From: Phyllobacterium sp. OV277
Lineage (GTDB): Bacteria; Pseudomonadota; Alphaproteobacteria; Rhizobiales; Rhizobiaceae
Assembly (NCBI RefSeq): GCF_900104355.1
Contig: NZ_FNIY01000003.1
Span: 434,001-498,000, forward strand
Reading direction: 5' to 3'
Length of the DNA: 64,000 nucleotides
The notes below the pieces were generated by a model, which saw only the letters and a program-made list of their open reading frames with translations, made no database searches and had not been told where the DNA came from. Made by a program: the position numbers and the translations under genes. This document shows positions 9,029 through 19,720 of this stretch, in pieces. The stretch's first letter is position 1. Every line of letters begins with the position of its first letter.

Positions 9029-9811
9029 TCAGCGGGAAGTCAAGTCCGAAGGTTCAGTTTGTAGTTTGGCATCCCGCTTTCGCCTGATCATGGAGATGAT
9101 GACAATCGCCAGCAAAGTCGCAGCAAGCCCATACCAGGTCACCGCATATTGCAGATGGCTATTGGGCAGATCGATGATTGTTACGCCGCCAATGGGAAAG
9201 CCGCCGGGATTGGGCGTTTTGTCCGCATCAATAAAAAACGGCACCAACTGCTCCGGATTGATGCTGGACTGCGCCGCCATGGTAGGCAGGTCTTTCCAGA
9301 AGTAGATGTTCTTGACGAGATCATTGTCCGGCAGGATCGAGGATGGCTTTCCATCCAGCGGGTTGCGGGCAAGTCCGGTGACTGTCACCGGCCCTGCAAC
9401 TTCTCCCTGCTGGCGCGTCGATGCATTCTTCTGGTCATAGGGCACGAAACCCCTGTTGACAAAGACGGCTCGCCCATCGTCGAGTTGCAGAGGCGTATAG
9501 ACGAAATAGCCAGAGTAACCATCATAGGTCGAGAAGAAATGCCGCTCTCGATCATTAAGCAGGCGCCCGGTAACCGTGACAGGACGGTATTCGACATCAT
9601 GCTCCTGCGCCCAGATTTTTTCGATATCAGCCAGCGGCTGCGGCTCGGAATGGGTGCGCGCGGCGATGGTTGCCAGCAATGCTTCCTTCCATTGCAGGCG
9701 CTCCACCTGCCATGTGCCAAGTCCGATCAGGACGGCAAAGAGAAGCGTGCTGAGGATCAGAGTGATCCATGGAAACCGGGTTGGTCTTACGGGCATTGCA
9801 ATATCACTCAT
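9029..9811 (-). CDS. SURF1 family cytochrome oxidase assembly protein
   Basis: ATG 9811 gives 260 residues and overlaps the DUF983 stop by 8 bp; an in-frame start at 9829 is possible. The family layout is present: an N-terminal membrane segment after MPVRPTRFPW, then GTWQVERLQWKEALLA, a central periplasmic domain with VFVNRGFVPYD, and a second membrane segment near the C terminus (YAVTWYGLAATLLAIVIISM). SURF1 helps insert heme a into CtaD (known for the family), which fits its place at the end of the oxidase cluster. Confidence 0.93.
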   Translation of the reverse strand: MSDIAMPVRPTRFPWITLILSTLLFAVLIGLGTWQVERLQWKEALLATIAARTHSEPQPLADIEKIWAQEHDVEYRPVTVTGRLLNDRERHFFSTYDGYSGYFVYTPLQLDDGRAVFVNRGFVPYDQKNASTRQQGEVAGPVTVTGLARNPLDGKPSSILPDNDLVKNIYFWKDLPTMAAQSSINPEQLVPFFIDADKTPNPGGFPIGGVTIIDLPNSHLQYAVTWYGLAATLLAIVIISMIRRKRDAKLQTEPSDLTSR

Positions 9812-10199
9812 GGGAAGCGGGAATATCAAGCTGCCCTTCCGCAGCTTTGTTTCTGTATTGAAGGGCGATCAGAACCCCCTTCATCCAGCGCAGGGCCATC
9901 AGGCAAAGCACCAGCGCCAGTGGAATCCACAGGATGAAATGCACCCATAGCGGCGGATCCAGCGTTACTTCCATCCATAGAGCAAGCCCAACGACAATAA
10001 AGCCGATCAGCAGCATGACCAGCACTGCCGGACCATCACCCGAATCAATAAAGGAATAGTCGAGGCCGCAACTGGAGCACTGGCGGGCGGGCGTCAGGAA
10101 GCCGTCAAAGAGTTTCCCCTGTCCGCAGCGAGGGCAGCGTGCCTTTACACCAGCCGCGAAAGGGTCAACTGGCGGATAAAGGGCTTTGTCTTCAGTCAT
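9804..10199 (-). CDS. DUF983 family protein (zinc ribbon plus two membrane helices)
   Basis: 131 residues. Two CxxC pairs, ARCPRCGQGKLF and CSSCGLDYSF, form a likely zinc ribbon at residues 20-50, followed by two membrane segments (about 57-77 and 85-108). The family typically sits between ctaE and surf1 in alphaproteobacteria; a function in oxidase assembly is inferred from that context only. Its ATG overlaps the preceding L,D-transpeptidase stop as ATGA. Confidence 0.9.
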   Translation of the reverse strand: MTEDKALYPPVDPFAAGVKARCPRCGQGKLFDGFLTPARQCSSCGLDYSFIDSGDGPAVLVMLLIGFIVVGLALWMEVTLDPPLWVHFILWIPLALVLCLMALRWMKGVLIALQYRNKAAEGQLDIPASHE

Positions 10200-10702
10200 G
10201 GGTTGATCTCGATCGGTGTTCCATCCTGGACCAATGCCCAGATTTCATCCATTTCGCGATTAGTGACGGCAATACACCCATCTGTCCAGTCGATAAGTTG
10301 AAGCATCCATCCCCACCAGCCATAACCATTGGCCGCACCATGGATCATGATCAGACCGCCGGGCGATACACCCATGGATTTGGCTGCCGCCGTATCCCGT
10401 GCATTCGGATAGGAAATGTGGATGGATTTGTAGGCCATGCTTTTGGGGTTGCGCCAATCAAGAACATAGCGACCCTCCGGGGTTCGCTCGTCGCCTTCCC
10501 AGCGCTTGTGGCCCTCAGGCCGCGCACCCAGCGCTATCGTATATTGCTTGATCACCACGTCGCCAGATAACAGCTGCATTCGCCGTTCCGCTTTTTCAAC
10601 GCGGACCAGATCAACCTTGCCCTCGTTCGCCTGCGCCTTTGCCGCAAAGAGCGGGAACAGTGCCACGAGAAATGCCGACGATATAATCAGATGCCTTATC
10701 AT
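10196..10702 (-). CDS. Periplasmic L,D-transpeptidase (YkuD) family protein
   Basis: The open frame extends further upstream, but ATG 10702 gives 168 residues starting with a good signal peptide (MIRHLIISSAFLVALF, cleavage near AKAQA). The YkuD core is present: GARPEGHKRWEGDERTPEG, then HG in IMIHGAANGYG and the catalytic cysteine in WTDGCIAVTN, where Thr replaces the more usual Ser before the Asp-Gly-Cys. Expected role: peptidoglycan or outer-membrane-protein cross-linking in the periplasm. It lies 91 bp after ctaE and shares an ATGA overlap with DUF983, so it appears embedded in the oxidase run. Confidence 0.9.
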   Translation of the reverse strand: MIRHLIISSAFLVALFPLFAAKAQANEGKVDLVRVEKAERRMQLLSGDVVIKQYTIALGARPEGHKRWEGDERTPEGRYVLDWRNPKSMAYKSIHISYPNARDTAAAKSMGVSPGGLIMIHGAANGYGWWGWMLQLIDWTDGCIAVTNREMDEIWALVQDGTPIEINP

Positions 10703-10793
10703 ATCCGATGCATGATGCAGGATTACGCCAAAAGAATGAGGGCGGTCATGTTTCCATAACCGCCCCCTGTAATGTCCTGATCTGATGACCTGT

Positions 10794-11672
10794 TTATTCG
10801 ACAGCCATCGGTGCGCCCCATGAGGCCCACACATAGATCGAGAAGAACAGGAACAACCAGACCACGTCCACGAAGTGCCAGTACCAGGCAGCAGCTTCGA
10901 AGCCGAAATGCTTCTGCGGGGTGAAGTCACCGCGCATGGAGCGCAGCAGGCAAACCAGCAGGAAGATTGTTCCGATGATTACGTGGAAGCCGTGGAAACC
11001 CGTAGCCATGAAGAAGGTTGCGCCGTAGATCGAATCCTTGAACGCGAACGGTGCATGCGCGTATTCATAACCCTGCACGAATGAGAAGAGCATGCCGAGC
11101 AGCACGGTCAGGGTAAGACCGCTGATCAGGCCCTTGCGATCATTGTGGATCAAGGCATGGTGTGCCCAGGTTACTGTCGTGCCCGACAGAAGCAGGATGA
11201 TGGTGTTGTAAAGCGGCAGGTGCAGCGGGTCGAGAACCTCGATGCCCTTGGGAGGCCAGATACCGCCTGTGAAGGCAGCACGGGCAACCTGCTCTACTTC
11301 GCCGGGGTAGAGGCTGGCATCAAAGAACGCCCAGAACCAGGCAACGAAGAACATCACTTCCGACGCGATGAACATGATCATGCCATAGCGCAGATGCAGC
11401 GAGACAACGCGGGTGTGGTGCCCTTCCTTGCTCTCCTTGATCGTATCCGACCACCAGCCGAACATGGTGTAGAGAACGATGGCAAGACCAATCAGGAACA
11501 GCCAGGGCTGTGCCAGATTATGGCCGAACAGGTGCAACTCACCGCCATTGTGGTAGCGCATGTAAGCGATGCCGCCGATAGCCATGACAAAAGCGCCGAC
11601 CGAACCGAGGAACGGCCATGGGCTTGGATCAATGATATGGTAGTCGTGGTTCTTTGTGTGCGCTTCGGCCAT
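10794..11672 (-). CDS. ctaE: Cytochrome c oxidase subunit III
   Basis: 292 residues with seven membrane segments. Recognisable subunit III features: [21 protein letters not shown] at the N terminus, the Glu in [27 protein letters not shown] and [12 protein letters not shown]. It stabilises subunit I and proton uptake in the inner membrane. It follows ctaG by 58 bp on the minus strand. Confidence 0.97.
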   Translation of the reverse strand: MAEAHTKNHDYHIIDPSPWPFLGSVGAFVMAIGGIAYMRYHNGGELHLFGHNLAQPWLFLIGLAIVLYTMFGWWSDTIKESKEGHHTRVVSLHLRYGMIMFIASEVMFFVAWFWAFFDASLYPGEVEQVARAAFTGGIWPPKGIEVLDPLHLPLYNTIILLLSGTTVTWAHHALIHNDRKGLISGLTLTVLLGMLFSFVQGYEYAHAPFAFKDSIYGATFFMATGFHGFHVIIGTIFLLVCLLRSMRGDFTPQKHFGFEAAAWYWHFVDVVWLFLFFSIYVWASWGAPMAVE

Positions 11673-11730
11673 TTTAACCCCCGCAAGTTCTATTCATCTG
11701 TTTCATCACTGACAAAGCGTCAGCGCAAGT

Positions 11731-12372
11731 TCAAAGCTGTCCCGACGCCTTGTCTTTCTTCACATTGGCGCTGGCGGCAACCGGTGCCGGCATCGCAATC
11801 GGAAAGAAGGTGTAGGACAGGGTGATTGTATTGACGCCCTTCAATTCTTCCGCGTTGACGATGTCAGGGTCAACGAAGAAAACAACGGGCATTTGCATGT
11901 CTTCGCCCGGCTTCAGGACAGTGTCCGTAAAGCAGAAGCACTCAACCTTGTTGAAGTAGGCACCCGCTGCCTGCGGCGTCACGTTGAACGCGGCGCGGCC
12001 AGCGGTTGGCTTATCCAGAATATTCTTGGCTTCGTAGTGGATGAGCTTGGTCTCGCCAATATTCATCGTCACTTCGCGCTGCACCGGCTTGAACTGCCAA
12101 GGCAGGCCATCCGACGTATTGGCATCGAAGCGAACCGTGATCTTCTTGTCGAGGATCGTATCGGACATCTGCTCAACGCGCTGCGTCGTGCCGCCATAAC
12201 CGGTAACCTGACAGAACATGGCGTAAAGCGGCACCGCCGCAAAAGCCATGCCGACCATGCCGAAGAAAAAGGCAATGCAGGAGATCGCAATCGTACGGTC
12301 TGAAACCCGGCGCTTCGGCGTTGCTGCGCTATCGGTGGCTGGTGTCTGGTTCTCTTCCACTGGAGCGCTCAT
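11731..12372 (-). CDS. ctaG: Cytochrome c oxidase assembly protein CtaG (Cox11)
   Basis: ATG 12372 overlaps the last base of the coxF-like stop (TGATG); a GTG three bases earlier is possible. 213 residues with one N-terminal membrane anchor (AISCIAFFFGMVGMAFAAVPLY) and a periplasmic copper-binding domain. The copper motif CFCFT is seen in VECFCFTDTVLKPGE. It delivers copper to the CuB site of CtaD (known for Cox11). Confidence 0.95.
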   Translation of the reverse strand: MSAPVEENQTPATDSAATPKRRVSDRTIAISCIAFFFGMVGMAFAAVPLYAMFCQVTGYGGTTQRVEQMSDTILDKKITVRFDANTSDGLPWQFKPVQREVTMNIGETKLIHYEAKNILDKPTAGRAAFNVTPQAAGAYFNKVECFCFTDTVLKPGEDMQMPVVFFVDPDIVNAEELKGVNTITLSYTFFPIAMPAPVAASANVKKDKASGQL

Positions 12373-12527
12373 CACATCTGCCGTTCAAGAATCTTCGCAC
12401 CGAGCTTGGCCCAGGTGCCGACATAGACAAGAATAACAAAGGCCGCCAATGCCAGCGCAAGCGCGATGGAACGGCTGCGCTGCGCGCGCTTCTGCTTGGG
12501 TGTCAGTGTTACGCGATCATCACTCAT
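12372..12527 (-). CDS. CoxF-like small single-pass membrane protein
   Basis: 51 residues starting at ATG 12527, 1 bp after the ctaB stop. A charged N terminus (MSDDRVTLTPKQKRAQRSRS) is followed by one membrane helix (IALALALAAFVILVYVGTW). Small proteins of this shape lie between ctaB and ctaG in many Rhizobiales and are labelled CoxF; their job is not well established. The stop overlaps the ctaG ATG by one base, which supports a real, translationally coupled gene. Confidence 0.8.
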   Translation of the reverse strand: MSDDRVTLTPKQKRAQRSRSIALALALAAFVILVYVGTWAKLGAKILERQM

Positions 12528-12528
12528 G

Positions 12529-13473
12529 TCATGCACCTGCCAGAAAAAGCGCCTTGCGCACGAGAATCTCGCCAAGAAGCACCGCATAAAGGCTGAAAAG
12601 ATAAAAGATCGAGAAAGCGAACATTTTTTTCGCAGGCTTGATCATTGCTGGACCAACAGGCGCGCGCCATACGGTCCACGCGTAGAACGTGAACATGGCG
12701 CCAACACCGATGGAAAAGACGCCGTAGACGATACCGGCAAAACCCATGATCCATGGCAGCACGGCGACGGGCACGACCAGAAGCGTGTAGAGAAAAATCT
12801 GAAACTTTGTCGATGCTTCACCCATCACATTGGGCATCATCGGGATTTTCGCCTTCGCATAATCATCCGACATGAACAGCGACAGCGCCCAGAAATGGGG
12901 CGGCGTCCACAGGAAGATGATGAGGAAAAGCACAATGCTTTCAACGCCGACCGAATTGGTCACGGCGGCCCAGCCAATCATCGGCGGAAACGCACCGGCG
13001 GCACCACCGATAACGATGTTCTGCGGCGTCGAGCGCTTCAGCCACATCGTATAGACGACCGCATAGAAGAAAATGGTGAAGGCCAGAAGGAAAGCCGACA
13101 GCAGATTGACGAAGAGGCCGAGCGTGACCACCGAGAACGCCGACAGCAGCAGACCGAAGGTCAGCACTTCTTCGCGCGTAATGCGACCTGCTGGAATCGG
13201 GCGATTGGCCGTGCGCTTCATAATCGCGTCAATATCGGAATCGTACCACATATTGAGCGCGCCGGAGGCACCAGCACCAACAGCGATGCTCAGGATGGCG
13301 ATAACGGCCAGAACGGGATTGATGTGGCCGGGAGCGGCCATCAGACCAACAACGGCAGTGAACACCACCAGTGACATGACGCGCGGCTTGAGCAAGGCAA
13401 TGTAGTCCGACGCATTGGCTTCAGACAGGCCAATCGCGGTTTCTACAGATGCATTTTTCTTCAGTACGGCCAT
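12529..13473 (-). CDS. ctaB: Protoheme IX farnesyltransferase (heme o synthase)
   Basis: ATG 13473 ([12 protein letters not shown]) gives 314 residues; the open frame continues upstream without a better start. A UbiA-fold prenyltransferase with [19 protein letters not shown] (first Asp-rich motif), LKRSTPQN and [15 protein letters not shown] (second motif). It converts heme b to heme o for the aa3 oxidase. Located 68 bp after ctaD, with a hairpin in the gap. Confidence 0.96.
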   Translation of the reverse strand: MAVLKKNASVETAIGLSEANASDYIALLKPRVMSLVVFTAVVGLMAAPGHINPVLAVIAILSIAVGAGASGALNMWYDSDIDAIMKRTANRPIPAGRITREEVLTFGLLLSAFSVVTLGLFVNLLSAFLLAFTIFFYAVVYTMWLKRSTPQNIVIGGAAGAFPPMIGWAAVTNSVGVESIVLFLIIFLWTPPHFWALSLFMSDDYAKAKIPMMPNVMGEASTKFQIFLYTLLVVPVAVLPWIMGFAGIVYGVFSIGVGAMFTFYAWTVWRAPVGPAMIKPAKKMFAFSIFYLFSLYAVLLGEILVRKALFLAGA

Positions 13474-13508
13474 TCGCTCAGTCTTGTTCGTTTTAACTTG
13501 AAGGTATC

Positions 13509-13532
13509 GGGGCCGCTGGGATGCAGCGGCCC
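13509..13532. other. Intercistronic hairpin between ctaD and ctaB
   Basis: A strong GC stem (GGGCCGCTG paired with CAGCGGCCC, loop GGATG) lies 9 bp after the ctaD stop. No T-run follows on the minus strand, so it is more likely an RNA-stability or partial attenuation element than a full terminator. Confidence 0.5.
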
Positions 13533-13541
13533 AGATTTTAC

Positions 13542-15224
<1,683 letters not shown>

Positions 15225-15233
15225 TCAACCAGC

Positions 15234-16100
15234 TTAGTTGCCGGCGACGTTTACGTTCTTGTCTGCGTCGATTTTAGCGGTGAGTGTCTTGTATGCGCCC
15301 GGAAGATCTTTCCCGGCAGCAGCAAACCACGCATCATACTGGCCCTGCGAAACCACATGGATCGCAATCGGCATGAACGCATGGTCCTTGCCGCAAATCT
15401 GCGAGCACTGACCATAATACATGCCTTCTTTATCAGCCTTGAACCATGTTTCGTTGCTGCGACCGGTGACAGCGTCCATCTTCACGCCGAAAGCAGGCAT
15501 GGAGAAGGAGTGGATCACGTCAGCACCGGTCACCAGAAGGCGGACGGTTGTGTTCACAGGAACGACCATTTCATTGTCAACTGCGAGCAAACGCGGATAG
15601 GCCTTGCGGTCTTCCTTGCCTGCGGCAGCACGATCACCATCCTTGAGCATGACGGAGTCGAATGAAACAGGCGCATCTGCCTGATATTCGTAACCCCAAT
15701 ACCACTGGTAACCGGTCGCCTTGATTGTCATCTTGGCTTCTTCAGGCGAATATTGCGCGGTCAGAAGCTGGAAGGATGGAATTGCCAGGAAGAGAAGAAT
15801 AACAACCGGGCCAACGGTCCAGACAACTTCCACAGCCGTGTTGTGGCTGGTCTTTGACGGAACCGGATTGGCACTGGCGCGATAGCGATACATGACCCAG
15901 GCCAGAAGCCCCATTACGAACAGTGTAATCGGGACGATGAACCACAATGTATAGTGCTCAAACCAGACGATTTGCGCCATAATGGCAGAAGCAGCCGGCT
16001 GGAACGTCATCTGCCAAGGCTCAGGCTGTGCAGCATATGCAGTACCGGCACTTAACAGGCTTCCCAGGACACCCATCAGCGTGACAAAGTTCTTCTTCAC
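15234..16100 (-). CDS. ctaC: Cytochrome c oxidase subunit II
   Basis: 288 residues starting at GTG 16100 with GGGAG 8 bp upstream. A signal peptide (cleavage after AYAA) and two membrane segments precede the periplasmic CuA domain, whose motif YGQCSQICGKDHAFMPI holds both cysteines and the Met/His ligands; HSFSMPAFGVKMDAV is also conserved. There is no fused cytochrome c domain, so this is an aa3 subunit. First gene of the oxidase run. Confidence 0.98.
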   Translation of the reverse strand: MKKNFVTLMGVLGSLLSAGTAYAAQPEPWQMTFQPAASAIMAQIVWFEHYTLWFIVPITLFVMGLLAWVMYRYRASANPVPSKTSHNTAVEVVWTVGPVVILLFLAIPSFQLLTAQYSPEEAKMTIKATGYQWYWGYEYQADAPVSFDSVMLKDGDRAAAGKEDRKAYPRLLAVDNEMVVPVNTTVRLLVTGADVIHSFSMPAFGVKMDAVTGRSNETWFKADKEGMYYGQCSQICGKDHAFMPIAIHVVSQGQYDAWFAAAGKDLPGAYKTLTAKIDADKNVNVAGN

Positions 16101-16459
16101 CTAGAAATCTCCCGAATGAAGCTTCAATTCCATACGTTAATACCGGGCTTCATTGTGGCCCGGTGATATGCCGCGTTCAAATCACACATTAGCCTACATC
16201 GCAAGGAAGGCGAACGTGATCCCGTGCGGCATTTTTGCGCGCAGCTTGCCTCCTGTGGATGACAGCATCTTGTAAAGACGTATGTTTTTTGACTTTCACT
16301 GTGATTTTACTGCATGAAGGGCACATGGCTCACAATCCGGCCATTTTTACATTACACCAGACATATGAGAGCCGCTGTATGCTGGGGAGTGTTTGAGCGG
16401 TATTCTTTTCATCCGGGCCTCGGCGGTTTAACGTCTGGATGATTCGTTTTGGAGCCTAC
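16101..16459. other. Divergent intergenic region between ctaC and the IalB-like gene
   Basis: About 360 bp with no gene. It must hold the promoters of the minus-strand oxidase run and the plus-strand IalB-like gene. A 7-bp dyad (ACCGGGC at 16142-16148 with GCCCGGT at 16158-16164) would form a hairpin in the ctaC leader about 42 nt before the start codon. A TTGACT near 16290 has no convincing -10 partner. No clear Fnr-type or other operator was recognised. Confidence 0.5.
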
Positions 16460-16978
16460 ATGTCCTCTTTCGCGCTACGTAGCATCACCCTTGGTCTGCT
16501 TTCCCTGTCTATTGCCGGTTTTTCCGGCGGTGCCATGGCGGCGCAGCAGAGCGGCACCGTTAAATCAACCCATGGCGCATGGTCGATCCTGTGCGACACC
16601 CCGGCAGGGGCAAAATCAGAGCAATGCGCTCTCATTCAAAATGTCGTCGCGGCTGATCGCCCGGAGATGGGGCTTTCGGTGGTGGTTCTCAAAACCGCTG
16701 ACAACAAGGCGAAAATCCTGCGCGTGCTTGCACCGCTTGGTGTGCTTCTGCCCAATGGCCTTGGCCTGAATGTCGATGGCAAGGATATAGGCCGCGCCTA
16801 TTTCGTCCGCTGCTTCGAAGATGGCTGCTATGCGGAAGTCATTCTGGAAGACCAGCTCGTCCAGACCTTCAAGACAGGCAAGGCTGCCACCTTCATCGTC
16901 TTCCAGACACCGGAAGAAGGCATCGGTATTCCCGTCGAACTCAATGGATTTGGCGAAGGTTTCGACGCCCTTCCCTGA
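16460..16978 (+). CDS. Invasion-associated locus B (IalB) family protein
   Basis: ATG 16460 has GGAG 5 bp upstream and gives 172 residues; ATG 16439 would add 7. A signal peptide ends near GAMAAQ. The mature part has the IalB pattern: HGAWSILCDTP, EQCALIQNV, LGVLLPNGLGLNVDG, RCFEDGCYAEV and a Gly/Leu-rich tail. Four cysteines probably form disulfides in the periplasm. Family members are named after a Bartonella invasion protein, but most occur in non-pathogens and their molecular role is open. Confidence 0.88.
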   Translation: MSSFALRSITLGLLSLSIAGFSGGAMAAQQSGTVKSTHGAWSILCDTPAGAKSEQCALIQNVVAADRPEMGLSVVVLKTADNKAKILRVLAPLGVLLPNGLGLNVDGKDIGRAYFVRCFEDGCYAEVILEDQLVQTFKTGKAATFIVFQTPEEGIGIPVELNGFGEGFDALP

Positions 16979-17058
16979 GCTTTGAACAAGTTTTCTGTTG
17001 TAGCGGGCCGGGCGAGGCCCTACATCCGCTTCGTAATAACGTGAACGGATGATCCATT

Positions 17059-18471
17059 ATGAAAAGCCTCATCGATAGTTTTGACGCACCGCGCGAAAAA
17101 ATCCTCGAAACCGTCAAGCAAAGCCTTGATGGTGCCGATGATGGTGAGCTTTTCATCGAATACCGCGAATCGGAAGGGCTCTCCTTCGATAATGGCCGGT
17201 TGAAGAACGGTACATTCAATCAGGATCAGGGCTTTGGCCTGCGTGCTGTTGCCGGTGAAGCTGTCGGCTATGCCCATGCGGGCGAGCTTTCGCTTGGCGC
17301 GCTCAAGCGTGCTGCCGATGCCGCCTCGGCTGTGCGCACCGGTTATACCGGCGCTTATACCGCTGCGCCTCCCGGAACCAATCGCAGCCTTTACAGCGAT
17401 GAAAACCCGATCGGTTCGCCCAGCTTTGAAGCCAAGGTTAAATTGCTGCAGGAGATTGATGCTTATCTGCGTGCCAAGGACCCGAAGGTGCGGCAGGTAT
17501 CGGTTTCATTGGCAGGATCGTGGCAGCAGGTGGAAATCCTGCGCGCTGATGGGCATTTCGTTCGCGATATCCGCCCGATGGTGCGCCTCAACGTTTCCGT
17601 TGTCGTCGGTGATGGCGACCGGCAGGAAAGCGGCTCCTACGGTGCCGGTGGCCGCAAGGGCTTTGGCGAGTTCATCACCACCGAGAAGTGGCAGCATGCG
17701 GCTGATGAAGCCTTGCGTCAGGCACTGGTCAATCTGGAAGCCATCCCAGCTCCGGCCGGAACATTTGACATTGTTCTGTCGAGCGGCTGGCCCGGCGTGA
17801 TGCTGCATGAAGCTGTCGGCCATGGCCTTGAGGGTGATTTCAACCGCAAGAAGACATCGGCCTTTGCCGGTCTGCTCGGCCAGAAGGTTGCATCCAAAGG
17901 TGTTACCGTTGTCGATGATGGCACGATTTCGGAACGTCGCGGTTCATTGACCGTCGATGATGAGGGCATGCCGACCAACAAGACTGTGCTGATCGATGAC
18001 GGCATTCTTGTCGGCTATATGCAGGACCGGCAGAACGCGCGTTTGATGGGTATGCAGCCGACGGGTAATGGACGGCGTGAATCCTATGCCCATGCGCCGA
18101 TGCCGCGTATGACCAACACCTATATGCTCGACGGCGACAAGACGCCGGAGGAAATCATCGCTTCGGTGAAGAACGGCATTTATGCGGTTTCGTTCGGCGG
18201 TGGTCAGGTGGATATCACCTCGGGCAAGTTCGTCTTCGGCTGCACCGAGGCCTATATGATCGAAAATGGCAAGATCGGTGCACCTGTTAAAGGCGCAATG
18301 CTGATCGGCAATGGCCCCGATGCCATGCAGCGCATTTCCATGATCGGTAATGATCTGCAGCTCGATACCGGCATGGGCAATTGCGGCAAGGGCGGCCAGT
18401 GGGTGCCCGTCGGCGTCGGCCAGCCGCATCTGCGCATGGACCAGATGACCGTGGGTGGAACGGCGGTCTAA
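17059..18471 (+). CDS. tldD: Metalloprotease TldD
   Basis: 470 residues. The zinc motif HEAVGH lies in MLHEAVGHGLEGDFNRK, and the third ligand cysteine in KFVFGCTEAYMIENGKI. TldD works with TldE/PmbA as a peptidase on unfolded peptides and some ribosomal peptide precursors; no tldE is in the window. The stop codon lies inside a hairpin that may terminate transcription. Confidence 0.96.
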   Translation: MKSLIDSFDAPREKILETVKQSLDGADDGELFIEYRESEGLSFDNGRLKNGTFNQDQGFGLRAVAGEAVGYAHAGELSLGALKRAADAASAVRTGYTGAYTAAPPGTNRSLYSDENPIGSPSFEAKVKLLQEIDAYLRAKDPKVRQVSVSLAGSWQQVEILRADGHFVRDIRPMVRLNVSVVVGDGDRQESGSYGAGGRKGFGEFITTEKWQHAADEALRQALVNLEAIPAPAGTFDIVLSSGWPGVMLHEAVGHGLEGDFNRKKTSAFAGLLGQKVASKGVTVVDDGTISERRGSLTVDDEGMPTNKTVLIDDGILVGYMQDRQNARLMGMQPTGNGRRESYAHAPMPRMTNTYMLDGDKTPEEIIASVKNGIYAVSFGGGQVDITSGKFVFGCTEAYMIENGKIGAPVKGAMLIGNGPDAMQRISMIGNDLQLDTGMGNCGKGGQWVPVGVGQPHLRMDQMTVGGTAV

Positions 18472-18479
18472 CGACCGCC
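18462..18479. terminator. Hairpin at the tldD / RNA-methyltransferase convergent junction
   Basis: GGCGGTC (18462-18468) pairs with GACCGCC (18473-18479); the loop contains the tldD TAA stop. The following TCCCCTATTTC is only weakly T-rich, so termination is likely but not certain. Confidence 0.6.
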
Positions 18480-18483
18480 TCCC

Positions 18484-19713
18484 CTATTTCTTTGACAGGA
18501 GTGCGACGGCTTCGACGTGCGAGGACCAGAGAAACTGGTCAATCGGCACAACGCGGTCAATCTTGTAGCCGCCTTTGACAAGAATGCTCAGGTCACGGCC
18601 AAGCGTCACCGGATTGCAGGATACGGCTGCCACTTTCGGCACACTGGATTTGGCAATTTCAATGGCCTGCGCTTCGGCACCGGCACGCGGCGGATCGAAA
18701 ACCAATCCGGTGAAGGGCGCGAGTTCGCGGGCAAGGAAAGGCCTGCGGAACAGATCACGGCGTTCCACACTGACCGGCTTCAAGCCCTGAACATGGCGCG
18801 CGCCACGATCCAGTGCATCAAGGGCCGCCTGCTCGCTTTCCACCGCATGGACAGCAGATTTTTCCGCCATCCGTAGCGCAAAGGTCCCGGAACCACAAAA
18901 GAGATCAAGGGTTTTTTTGGCTTTGGCCAGATGTCCAGCCACCAGTGCCGACATGGCTTCCTCGGCTTCCATCGTTGCTTGCAGGAAACCGCCCGGCGGA
19001 ATGTAAACAGGCACCTTGCCGAAATGTACCAGCGGCTTTTTCGGCTCGACGATGATTTCGCCTTCAAAGCTTAAGCGCGCAAAACCCTTCTTCAAAACAA
19101 GATTGGTCAGCGCATGGCGCTTGCCCGCATCCGGTGCGCCGCAGCCCGAGGCCATGATGTCGAGGCCGGAAGCCGTCGCCGTCACGGTGAGCTTGAAGGG
19201 TTTCATGCCGCCGCCAAGCACCGCCACAACCTCGCGCAGATCATCCAGCCGGGAGACGATTTCCGGCGTGGTGACGGCACATTCGGTGATGTCGATGAGT
19301 TCATGGCTCTGGTGCCGGTTAAACCCAAGCACGGCACCATGATCGCTGGTGCGCACGGCAAAAACCGCCCTGCGACGGGTTTGCGGTGCACAGGGAACCA
19401 ATGGATCGAGTTTGAATTGCAGCCCGCGACCGCCGAGCGCTTCCTGTACCAGCGCGCGCTTCCAATCCTGATAGGCACCATCCTGCCAATGCTGGAGCGC
19501 ACAGCCGCCGCACTCTTCGAAATGGCGGCAGGCCGGATCAATCCGCTCCGGCGATGGTTCAAGCAGAGCCATCATGGTTGCGCGGCCATTTTCCAGCGCG
19601 ACATTGGCGGTTTCTCCGGGCAGAGAGAATGGCACATAGACGCTGCCCGCTGCCGTTGCAGCAATGCCATCGCCCCCGGCGCCCATCCGCTCAATTGTTA
19701 CGCGCGTGCTCAT
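18484..19713 (-). CDS. RNA (uracil-C5)-methyltransferase, TrmA/RlmD family
   Basis: 409 residues. An N-terminal TRAM-like part is followed by the 4Fe-4S cysteines CRHFEECGGCALQHW and a later cysteine, then the SAM domain with DLFCGSGTFALRMAE, VFDPPRAGAE and the catalytic SCNPVTLGRDL. It probably makes m5U in 23S rRNA; which position cannot be read off. It starts 7 bp after the tlyA stop and is the last gene of the dxs run. Confidence 0.92.
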   Translation of the reverse strand: MSTRVTIERMGAGGDGIAATAAGSVYVPFSLPGETANVALENGRATMMALLEPSPERIDPACRHFEECGGCALQHWQDGAYQDWKRALVQEALGGRGLQFKLDPLVPCAPQTRRRAVFAVRTSDHGAVLGFNRHQSHELIDITECAVTTPEIVSRLDDLREVVAVLGGGMKPFKLTVTATASGLDIMASGCGAPDAGKRHALTNLVLKKGFARLSFEGEIIVEPKKPLVHFGKVPVYIPPGGFLQATMEAEEAMSALVAGHLAKAKKTLDLFCGSGTFALRMAEKSAVHAVESEQAALDALDRGARHVQGLKPVSVERRDLFRRPFLARELAPFTGLVFDPPRAGAEAQAIEIAKSSVPKVAAVSCNPVTLGRDLSILVKGGYKIDRVVPIDQFLWSSHVEAVALLSKK

Positions 19714-19720
19714 CAGCTCT

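Noticed and set aside
16289-16320. TTGACT as a promoter of the IalB-like gene
   Set aside because: No acceptable -10 at 16-19 bp.
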